Below are positions 61,801-64,000 of a stretch of 64,000 nucleotides of DNA, piece after piece. The position numbers and the translations under genes were made by a program. The notes below the pieces were generated by a model. The model saw nothing but the letters and a program-made list of their open reading frames with translations. It did not search any database and had not been told where the DNA came from. Position 1 is the first letter of the stretch. Each line of letters opens with the position of its first letter. The DNA is from Symsagittifera roscoffensis (lineage: Eukaryota > Xenacoelomorpha > Acoela > Convolutidae). The stretch spans positions 25,429,547 to 25,493,546 of the forward strand of contig NC_087067.1 in assembly GCF_963678635.1 (NCBI RefSeq), in the 5' to 3' direction.

Positions 61801-62740
61801 CTAAAGGCGCCTTAGGCGCCAAAATACTAACTTTGTGGAGCGCGCGCCGAAAAAACGCGATCTTTATGTCAAAATTTTCCAAAAAAGGCCCAAAAACGGC
61901 TTTTTTGACCAGTTTTTTTCAAAAATTTGCCTGCGGCGCAGAAAATTTGGCCAAGAAAGCCTCTTTATAGTGCTTAAGGAGAGCTCGGAAATCAATTTTG
62001 TCGACCTAAAAAAAAGTTTTCGAAAATTGTTTGAAAATCCGCCCACCTCGAGAAAATCCTAGATGCGCCCCTGATTCTGATAATTGTTTCTATCAATTTG
62101 CCCGTATTAATCAGTAAAAGGCATTTTTTTCTGTGTTTCTGCTCTTAGACCCATTCTGCTCTTAGACCATTCTGCTTATTGCTCCGCCTCCAACGAGTAA
62201 ACATAGTTTAGAAACTCAAGCTTAAAATGAGTATGAATATGTAGGTTTGGCTAAAAAGCAAATTTTTGAATACCGCGAGTTTTTTGCAATTTTTAGAAGT
62301 TAGATCGAATCAATTTTTGATATAGCTTTCAACGACATGTGAAAACTATTTCTGGCATCTGCTTTTGTCCAAAAAAAAAAACGACCCGAACTTCGTGATC
62401 GGAACAATGTATACTATTTTGCCCTATTTTTCATGGTTTCTCGATTTAGTTCCCGATTTTGTCAACAGCTCAGAGGTGCAAGTCAGTGACCTTGAGAGGA
62501 GCAGCACCATCTCCTTTTCTGGCATCTCTGGAGTCCTGTCCGGATCCTTCCAGTCAATGCTCTACCGTCTATCCAGTCTGAACCACCAAGGGTGCAGTGA
62601 CAACATAGAGGGGACCTTCCCAGATTTGGCAGCTCAGCAGAATATAACAGGAGTAGTGATGGGTTGTTTCTATCAGCTGGCTATTTCAGCACAATGTGGC
62701 AATTTGACTGGACCTGCGTCTTATTTCAACATTACCACAG
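19746..62740 (+). CDS. Microexon/FN3 gene: secreted or membrane protein with nonapeptide repeats and FN3-like domains (gene model; 3' end outside window)
   Basis: The gene model is an ATG/signal-peptide exon (19746-19806), up to 48 apparently intact 27-nt microexons (27615-46960), one FN3-like exon (49768-50013), three A/B pairs of FN3-like domains (57467-60880) and a further domain exon (62450-62740). Every junction between these units is phase 1: the exons end one base into a codon and begin with the other two. I counted each FN3 exon, and all are multiples of three or split correctly (82 codons; 182 + 163 nt; 291 nt). No stop codon or transmembrane segment appears before 62740, so the 3' part is missing. 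Splicing is inferred from sequence only. The microexons and the FN3 exons could belong to two genes, but the shared phase and the lack of an intervening end or start favour one. The introns hold repeats and retroelement debris. Confidence 0.7.
19807..20490 (+). other. Start of long first intron; old dispersed repeat at 20.0-20.2 kb
   Basis: No gene. About 20010-20170 shares phrases (GATCACAGGT, TTGAGCTCAG, then AGTTAA and CAAAxATTxxxCGG) in the same order with about 56730-56900, suggesting two old copies of one dispersed repeat. Confidence 0.4.
20498..20740. repeat. Inverted 17-bp minisatellite (foldback structure)
   Basis: 20498-20565 contains four head-to-tail units of about 17 bp like GCGACAATTCGTAACAG. 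20655-20740 contains five units of the reverse complement, like CTGTTACGAATTGTCGC. About 90 bp lies between. The two arms can pair over about 65 bp. This looks like the end structure of a foldback or satellite-ended transposon, or a minisatellite turned around by inversion. It is inside the first intron. Confidence 0.8.
20745..22880 (+). other. Intron sequence, no gene recognised
   Basis: AT-rich. Short open frames at 20598-20915 (plus), 21031-21246, 21785-21970 and 22064-22252 (minus) are unrecognised. A phrase TCTCTGCGCCT occurs twice at about 22470-22500. Confidence 0.35.
22885..23890. repeat. Intronic tandem duplication, copy 1
   Basis: Parallel to 23895-25170. Shared blocks are CATTCTATAATTTCCGCTTTG-like sequence at about 23035 and 24045, ACATTAACTTCAGCTCAAGA at 23393 and 24691, GGTTACTTGTCGTTTTCTCG at 23480 and 24780, and TTCTACTGATATGATGA at 23580 and 24870. 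The open frames in it (23286-23534 plus, 23685-24050 plus, 23582-23779 minus) look like chance frames. Confidence 0.75.
23895..25170. repeat. Intronic tandem duplication, copy 2 with about 250-bp insertion
   Basis: Second copy of 22885-23890. It holds extra sequence at about 24400-24660 with no counterpart in copy 1. The minus-strand open frame 24924-25166 is the counterpart of 23582-23779. Confidence 0.7.
25175..25915 (+). other. Intron sequence, no gene seen
   Basis: AT-rich. At about 25850-25880, TGTTAG followed by a stretch with ACCGAATGCCATTATTTTG faintly resembles a microexon, but with no usable donor; probably chance. Confidence 0.35.
25920..25965 (+). mobile_element. hAT-type MITE terminus, other end not found
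   Basis: CAGGGGCGGATCTA at 25920 matches the terminal repeat of the MITE at 61630-62073 (CAGGAGCGGATTTAGGA / CAGGGGCGCATCTAGGA) and is followed by a GGGGGG run as there. I found no matching right end, so it is truncated or degraded. Confidence 0.5.
25966..27614 (+). other. Intron sequence, no gene recognised
   Basis: AT-rich. Open frames at 26638-26892 and 27297-27560 (plus) and 26580-26780 (minus) have no recognisable product. Confidence 0.35.
27615..27641 (+). CDS. Microexon 1 (27 nt), diverged
   Basis: Acceptor TTTTAG at 27609-27614, donor GTAAGT at 27642. It has two leading bases, eight codons (TQSSLNQN) and one trailing A. It is the first exon of the microexon series and lacks the SPFY core but has the same length, phase and Thr start. 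Confidence 0.6.
28172..28198 (+). CDS. Microexon 2 (27 nt), TESPFYPT
   Basis: Acceptor TGTTTCAG, donor GTAAGC at 28199. It encodes TESPFYPT between a 2-base start and a 1-base end. It is intact and in frame with the signal-peptide exon. Confidence 0.75.
30084..30110 (+). CDS. Microexon 3 (27 nt), SESFLYPN
   Basis: Acceptor TCTTAG, donor GTAAGT at 30111. B-type start with CG then SESFLYPN. Right length and phase, intact. Confidence 0.7.
30826..30852 (+). CDS. Microexon 4 (27 nt), TEPPLYLI
   Basis: Acceptor AATTCAG, donor GTGAGT at 30853. A-type, diverged core (PPLY instead of SPFY). Open, right phase. Confidence 0.65.
31412..31438 (+). CDS. Microexon 5 (27 nt), TKSPFYPF
   Basis: Acceptor TATGTTTCAG, donor GTAAGT at 31439. 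A-type with Lys in place of Glu. Intact. Confidence 0.75.
32572..32598 (+). CDS. Microexon 6 (27 nt), SETHFYAN
   Basis: Acceptor TTGCTTCAG, donor GTGTGT at 32599 (weaker than GTGAGT). B-type. It directly precedes the regular array. Confidence 0.65.
32724..41733 (+). CDS. Core microexon array: 39 intact 27-nt exons, alternating A and B types
   Basis: A-type exons (acceptor TATATGTTTCAG, donor GTAAGT) start at 32724, 33176, 33627, 34460, 34921, 35375, 35823, 36276, 36728, 37179, 37632, 38086, 38538, 38992, 39442, 39895, 40347, 40801, 41259 and 41707. B-type exons (acceptor CTGCTTCAG, mostly donor GTGAGT) start at 33026, 33478, 33927, 34769, 35227, 35675, 36123, 36579, 37030, 37483, 37937, 38387, 38842, 39291, 39744, 40198, 40652, 41110 and 41558. 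All are 27 nt, phase 1-1. A encodes TESPFYPF (variants FYQF, FYPL, ESKFYPF, ESTFYPF); B encodes SESPFYAN (variants SESPFNAN, SELPFYAN, SKSPFYAN, SESPYYAN). Two are dead: 34076 (donor GAAAGT) and 34377 (donor lost in a deletion of about 67 bp). A GTTAATCAG phrase about 20 nt before the A acceptors is a likely branch site. Function is unknown; an extracellular repeat spacer is inferred. Confidence 0.85.
32724..41985 (+). repeat. Tandem repeat, about 452-bp unit, about 20 copies
   Basis: The unit is A exon (27) + intron of about 275 bp + B exon (27) + intron of about 122 bp. Intron landmarks repeat with little change: CACTCATTAACTTCTG, TTTCCTGATGG, CAGACCGTTCAATGAAATAA, CGGATGCTTTCATTTGCTCC and GATGTTAAAATA. 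Successive A exons lie 448-461 bp apart, except 34076 to 34460 (384 bp, a deletion). Introns are nearly as similar as exons, so the copies spread by whole-unit duplication and homogenisation. Minus-strand open frames across the array (for example 33759-34040, 35408-35698, 35847-36104) are shadows of the repeat. Confidence 0.95.
42126..42152 (+). CDS. Microexon after the core, TESPFYLF
   Basis: Acceptor TGTGTCAG, donor GTAAGT at 42153, A-type. The B exon before it (about 41990) has been removed, leaving only TATGTATACTGTGAGT-like sequence. Confidence 0.7.
42775..42801 (+). CDS. Microexon, SELPLYPN
   Basis: Acceptor TCCTTCAG, donor GTAAGT at 42802, B-type, intact. It ends in PN like the microexon at 30084, so it is closer to the older flank type than to the core AN type. 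Confidence 0.7.
44120..45682 (+). other. Intron sequence, no gene recognised
   Basis: AT-rich intron. Plus-strand open frames 44212-44445 and 44379-44570 overlap and resemble nothing known. Confidence 0.35.
45683..45792. repeat. Nearly perfect 110-bp palindrome built of CTTGCAAGAT units
   Basis: The left arm starts GGAGGTTATCTTGCAAGATC and the right arm ends in its exact reverse complement. The arms are about 51 bp each, with one single-base bulge and a centre of GATGCAT. Inside each arm a 10-11-bp motif, itself palindromic (CTTGCAAG), repeats three times. Similar pieces (AGATAACC, TTGCAAGATCTTTAAAGAT) continue to about 45832. The 75-codon open frame across it encodes SCKIL repeats and is a by-product. 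It lies in the intron between the array and the last microexon. Confidence 0.9.
45835..46933 (+). other. Intron sequence, no gene seen
   Basis: AT-rich, with short open frames only (46582-46764 minus). Nothing recognised. Confidence 0.35.
46934..46960 (+). CDS. Last microexon (27 nt), TESPFSPN
   Basis: Acceptor TTATGTTTCAG, donor GTGAGT at 46961. It encodes TESPFSPN and ends with T instead of A, phase 1. It is 2.8 kb before the first FN3-like exon and isolated from the array, yet intact, which argues that it is used. Confidence 0.75.
47140..47220 (-). mobile_element. Fragment related to the hAT MITE at 61.6 kb
   Basis: CTTTGGGTCGGCAGGGGGTC and the following GAATCCC are the exact reverse complement of the block at about 61710-61740 inside the MITE, followed by a long C run here. 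Terminal repeats and target duplications are not visible, so only an internal piece is recognised. Confidence 0.5.
47221..48038 (+). other. Intron sequence, no gene recognised
   Basis: Open frames 47301-47498 and 47591-47914 (both minus) are unrecognised. The second (107 codons) has a polar, Ser/Asn-rich composition and no known motif. Confidence 0.3.
48039..48860 (+). repeat. Recent 822-bp tandem duplication, copy 1
   Basis: Nearly identical to 48861-49683. I saw only a C/T change near the start and a one-base difference in a T run at about 48390. It ends in CTTTTTTTATTTCAG, a good splice-acceptor sequence. The 70-codon minus-strand open frame (48544-48756) is identical in both copies and unrecognised. 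Confidence 0.95.
48861..49683 (+). repeat. Recent 822-bp tandem duplication, copy 2
   Basis: Second copy of 48039-48860. It ends in the same acceptor-like TTTATTTCAG at 49683, 84 bp before the real FN3 exon acceptor. After that AG the phase-1 frame meets TAA at once, so it is not a coding acceptor. Confidence 0.95.
49768..50013 (+). CDS. First FN3-like domain exon
   Basis: Acceptor TTTTTCAG at 49767, donor GTAAGG at 50014, 246 nt, phase 1-1. The domain starts SISIDGSNSSTIGVLCLG, contains IPESPFCPRNTTD and ends in the FN3-type segment VVAITGLLPGSYYVITAHDG, where GLLPGSYYV corresponds to the E-F loop and F strand of FN3 (L.PGT.Y.V). Cysteines occur at VLCLG, PFCPR and DGCT, suggesting extra disulfides. 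Possible N-glycosylation sites are NSS and NTT. The ATG at 49704 upstream is intronic. The peptide ESPFCP echoes the microexon core ESPFYP. Confidence 0.75.
50014..51060 (+). other. Intron sequence, no gene recognised
   Basis: Several overlapping open frames of 60-107 codons on both strands (50185-50460 minus, 50494-50682 plus, 50576-50899 plus) without recognisable domains. Confidence 0.35.
51064..52110 (+). pseudogene. Unidentified retroelement-like coding fragment, copy 1
   Basis: 51064-51700 is repeated at about 53740-54420 in the same orientation (shared: CCCTAACGTTTACCCCTTTG, TTTGGxTCTTTAGAGTCAC, GGCGAGAATGTCGGAGAAAT). The main open frame (51251-51685, 144 codons) contains EVFPGVLQTEQKYIGKWREA and LARMSEKSYDLLCKMF, a basic/polar helical protein without a motif I know. 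Two further frames (51702-51947; 51913-52107, with tandem KSEQ/RSEQ repeats) follow. Multi-copy nature and GC content unlike the intron suggest an inserted element, perhaps gag-like; unproven. Confidence 0.45.
52110..53195 (+). other. Region between element copies, possible LTR or spacer
   Basis: No gene. It contains a short inverted motif CAGGACCGTCCTG at about 52478. It may be the non-coding part of the surrounding element. The open frames 52618-52806 and 52655-52837 are overlapping shadows. Confidence 0.3.
53195..53650. repeat. Dispersed repeat, copy 2 (copy 1 at 1-540)
   Basis: Same orientation and order of blocks as 1-540, see there. It lies between the two copies of the retroelement-like sequence, so it may be a long terminal or internal piece of the same element. 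Confidence 0.7.
53740..55080 (+). pseudogene. Unidentified retroelement-like coding fragment, copy 2
   Basis: 53740-54420 matches copy 1 at 51064-51700. Here the frame is broken by a stop after EMFLGVLQTEQK (54221) and by a deletion near 54260. Downstream frames continue in the same style: 54399-54632 (LEVKPLLEASGKRNWKSIML) and 54716-55078 (120 codons; RWLEAHVKENN, LDCLKDVDLFEPMCKILNIP, IWARRRLMPWF). No catalytic motif is seen. It may be the continuation lost from copy 1. The element type is unknown. Confidence 0.45.
55250..55930. repeat. Scattered TTTCAGATCTGA-type short repeats
   Basis: The word TCAGATCTGA or close variants (TCAGGTCTGAA, TCGGATCTG, CAGATTTGAA) occurs about ten times at 55300-55520 and again near 55890-55925. 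AGATCT is itself a palindrome. No gene is seen. Confidence 0.5.
55930..57466 (+). other. Intron sequence, no gene recognised
   Basis: A 127-codon plus-strand open frame (56031-56414) is hydrophobic and AT-driven, with no known domain. About 56730-56900 shares order and phrases with about 20010-20170 (old dispersed repeat). Confidence 0.35.
57467..58036 (+). CDS. FN3-like domain A1 (two exons: 57467-57648 and 57874-58036)
   Basis: Acceptor TGCTTCAG at 57466, final donor GTAGGT at 58037. The first half encodes PDTPEVTSKGLDS, ISVSIPNGGFDYW and SIKLTGLDI. The second half encodes YADTFNHTFSGG, GKEYTVTVTVGVGN and ends TASVGCD. The Trp in the B-C region and the KEYTVTVTV F strand fit an FN3 fold. 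Stops separate the halves, so I propose a phase-0 intron 57649-57873 with the weak donor CTG/GTCTGC and acceptor CCTCCAACAG. A second possible donor is TTG/GTGTGC. With the first choice both parts have the right length (182 and 163 nt). Extracellular, with likely N-glycans (NHT, NTT). Confidence 0.65.
58159..58449 (+). CDS. FN3-like domain B1
   Basis: Acceptor TCTATTAG, donor GTACGG at 58450, 291 nt, phase 1-1. It begins LDPVLATIATLNSSALRL. SPNNTWDTFSVQYFS holds the conserved Trp and the C-strand Tyr. LSGLAAGTKYEVNVTVKLG is the classic FN3 E-F loop and F strand. It ends SYACT, with a second Cys at RRCNY. Glycosylation sites are NSS, NNT, NAS and NVT. Of all exons here this is the most clearly FN3. 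Confidence 0.8.
58674..59249 (+). CDS. FN3-like domain A2 (two exons: 58674-58855 and 59087-59249)
   Basis: Near-identical duplicate of A1 in a slightly changed form (acceptor TTTCAG, start VPDTPEV after splicing). The intron 58856-59086 has donor GTTTGC and the same CTCCAACAG acceptor. The second half has HTFRGGGLGVGKEYNVTVTV and ends at donor GTAGGT. The open frame reading through the donor (58673-59068) is intron read-through. Confidence 0.65.
59372..59662 (+). CDS. FN3-like domain B2
   Basis: 291 nt, acceptor TCTATTAG, donor GTACGG at 59663. Its protein is identical to B1 except Val for Ala in LSGLVAGTKY. The introns on both sides are also nearly identical to those of B1, so the A-B pair was duplicated as a block very recently. 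Confidence 0.8.
59890..60465 (+). CDS. FN3-like domain A3 (two exons: 59890-60071 and 60303-60465)
   Basis: Third copy of domain A: SIPNGRFDYW in place of NGGFDYW, and INTDHG in place of ISTDHG. The intron 60072-60302 has the weak GTTTGC donor. It ends SVGCD before GTAGGT at 60466. Confidence 0.65.
60590..60880 (+). CDS. FN3-like domain B3, more diverged
   Basis: 291 nt, acceptor CCATTTAG, donor GTACGG at 60881. It starts LDPVLSTLTTLNSSALRV and contains VQYFSVLSPLSITMVDN and LSGLAAGTEYGVNVTVKLG. About a dozen replacements relative to B1/B2 show it is older than the B1-B2 split. Frame and cysteines are kept. Confidence 0.8.
60885..61628 (+). other. Intron sequence, no gene seen
   Basis: AT-rich with a poly-C run at about 61407. 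Short minus-strand open frame 60919-61137 unrecognised. Confidence 0.35.
61630..62073. mobile_element. Non-autonomous hAT-type element (MITE), 444 bp, with 8-bp target duplication
   Basis: The left end is CAGGAGCGGATTTAGGA and the right end is the near-exact reverse complement of it (TCCTAGATGCGCCCCTG). The flanks carry the same 8 bases, ATTCTGAT, at 61622-61629 and 62074-62081. Eight-base target duplications and CAGGG-type ends are the mark of hAT transposons. The inside has a G-rich purine stretch (61640-61690) and no transposase; the open frames 61541-61804 and 61835-62062 are not transposase-like. Related pieces lie at 25920 and 47140-47220. It sits in an intron of the microexon gene. Confidence 0.85.
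62450..62740 (+). CDS. FN3-like or related extracellular domain exon C
   Basis: Acceptor TCGATTTAG at 62449, donor-like GTTTCA at 62741 (weak), 291 nt, phase 1-1. It begins PDFVNSSEVQVSDLERSS. It contains LYRLSSLNHQGCSDN, QQNITGVVMGCFYQLAIS and AQCGNLTGPASYFNITT. Length and phase equal those of the B exons, and GCFYQLAISAQCG sits where FN3 has its F strand. Three cysteines and sites NSS, NIT, NLT, NIT. The weak donor leaves the exact end uncertain. Confidence 0.65.
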
Positions 62741-63419
62741 GTTTCACATTGATAGTATAACCAGATCTAGTTTTTGTAGCTGTTTTTGCACTTGACTTCA
62801 GATCGAATATTTTAGAGCCCACGATTGAATCATAGAAAAATTGTTTTCAAATGATTGTTTGCGTTTTTGGGAAAAAATAGCGGGTTACAAACGAGTTACA
62901 TATACATTGCAAAAATGTAAATTAAAGTTCAGAAAAACGCAGAGATCCCAAGGCAAGACAAACTATTCTTAAAACCATTACTGGGGCTAAGAAAGTGAGT
63001 AAACGTGAAAATGAGTATACGGGAACTTAATTAGTTTTCTTATAATAAATTGGGAAATTGAGACGACAAAATTTGATTTATTTTGTGATGTTGCTATGCT
63101 ACGAGTAGGTAAGAGCAAGAGAGAATAATTGAATTTAATTCTGTATTGTTGAATTGCTTAGTTCTCTTAGAGATCACGTTCAAGTGTCTTCTACGATCGC
63201 AACCGTCCAAATGACTGTTACGTTTGGCCTGCATGGATGGCCTTGAATAATACTAACAATACATAACAGAATATTAATAACACTTTAACCAAGGTTACTG
63301 TGGCAACAGTACTACACGGTACCACATTCCCCTGAGGACAACAAAATTTTATAAAATACCTTATAAAATTTTATAAATAGTATATAAATTTCAGTTTACT
63401 AAATTGTTTTCATTTTAGT
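62741..63419 (+). other. Intron or intergenic sequence, no gene seen
   Basis: AT-rich. Repeated TTTTATAAA/ATAAAATTTTATAAA words at about 63345-63385. I see no further FN3 exon before the window ends. Confidence 0.4.
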
Positions 63420-64000
63420 TTAGTTTTCCTTGCTTGTTTTCTTCATCACTTCCGCTTTGTTTCTTGCAGTGTTCCACGATCCCGACTCATCCAACGATGT
63501 AGCTCCGAATTTTCTTTTGAACAAATGTCTCTCTAGTAAGTCAAACGTGTTGTTTTCCAATGTCGTTTCCTTGTTATTGATGTTCAACTTTGCCAGTCTC
63601 AATATGTAGGCCTCAAGTGCTGCCAAATTTAGCTCTATTACATCGTCGTCACAACTAATCAACTTTACTGAGTGTGAAAACGGGCTGCCGTATCTCTTTG
63701 GTCCCTGGTTCTTTGTTTGTCGACTACTTCTTCTGACTGTCGTTGTATTCTCTTCTTTGTCCGACTCGTCCACAAATACTGCCGGGTTATTGGCAACTGA
63801 TTCCGCTTGTTGAGTCAGTAGTTTTTCTGCTTCGTTTTGTACCCCTCGGGTCAAAACCTGGTTTGTGATTTCTTCCCATTCTTTTGTTGTCAAATTGTTA
63901 TTCTGGAATAAGTCCAGAATTTCCTTTTCACTAGTTTGCCGTGTAATCTTTTTGCTCACGGGAGCTTCTTTCGGTGCAGACGACTCTATGTATACAGCTT
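63420..64000 (-). CDS. Partial reading frame, possibly retroelement-derived (N-terminus outside window)
   Basis: Minus-strand frame open from the window edge to a stop at 63420. The codon at 63959-63957 is GTG, not ATG, and the frame continues upstream (EAPVSKKITRQTSEKE), so the start lies beyond the window. It holds a polar helical part (EKEILDLFQNNNLTTKEWEEI), an acidic patch (DESDKEEN), a basic RRSSRQTKNQGPKRYG and a C-terminal helix with LNLAALEAYILRLAKLNI. Basic RRSxRxxKxxxxRYG segments are frequent in polyproteins of LTR retrotransposons, which is why I suspect such an origin. It shows no stops and is less AT-biased than the introns. A host protein is not excluded. Confidence 0.45.
   Translation of the reverse strand, partial: AVYIESSAPKEAPVSKKITRQTSEKEILDLFQNNNLTTKEWEEITNQVLTRGVQNEAEKLLTQQAESVANNPAVFVDESDKEENTTTVRRSSRQTKNQGPKRYGSPFSHSVKLISCDDDVIELNLAALEAYILRLAKLNINNKETTLENNTFDLLERHLFKRKFGATSLDESGSWNTARNKAEVMKKTSKEN

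Overview
This is eukaryotic, almost certainly animal, AT-rich DNA. It has long introns with standard GTAAGT donors and pyrimidine-rich TTTCAG acceptors, decayed LINE retrotransposons of the Jockey/CR1/L2 kind, a hAT-type MITE, minisatellites and extracellular FN3-like domains. I cannot name the species; a marine invertebrate is my guess. Nothing bacterial or organellar is seen.

Layout. 1-5.1 kb holds two decayed minus-strand LINE fragments of one family, a broken SNF2-helicase fragment between them, and a dispersed repeat that recurs at 53.2 kb. 5.5-11.4 kb holds a plus-strand two-ORF LINE broken by stops and frameshifts. 11.4-19.3 kb is mostly non-coding, with a tandem duplication, a minisatellite and a tRNA-like SINE head. 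From 19.6 kb to past 62.7 kb I read one large plus-strand gene. After it, at the right edge, lies a minus-strand reading frame that looks retroelement-related.

The main discovery is in that large gene. It starts with a 5'UTR/signal-peptide exon (ATG at 19746) that ends one base into a codon. About 48 apparently intact 27-nt microexons follow between 27.6 and 47.0 kb. Each has an AG acceptor and a GT donor, starts with two bases and ends with one (phase 1 to phase 1), and adds nine residues of the type T-E-S-P-F-Y-P-F or S-E-S-P-F-Y-A-N plus a junction codon. From 32.7 to 41.7 kb they form a homogeneous array of about 20 units of about 452 bp. Each unit holds one A exon, an intron of about 275 bp, one B exon and an intron of about 122 bp. 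On both sides the array decays into relic exons with stops, indels or lost splice sites. After the microexons come an FN3-like exon (49768-50013), three near-identical A/B pairs of FN3-like domains (57467-60880) and one more domain exon (62450-62740), all in phase 1. The predicted product is a secreted or cell-surface protein with an N-terminal nonapeptide-repeat region of up to about 430 residues followed by FN3-like domains. Since every microexon is symmetric, any splice choice keeps the frame, so one locus could make very many length and sequence variants. The plan resembles the micro-exon genes (MEGs) of schistosomes, but the repeat peptide and the FN3 tail are not ones I recognise.

Other structures of note are a nearly perfect 110-bp palindrome at 45.7 kb, a 17-bp minisatellite in inverted arms at 20.5 kb, a very recent 822-bp tandem duplication at 48.0-49.7 kb whose copies both end in a splice-acceptor sequence, and a hAT MITE with an exact 8-bp target duplication at 61.6 kb. 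Most short open frames in this AT-rich DNA carry no coding signal and are left out. No tool was run: gene structure, domain names and similarities come from reading the sequence.
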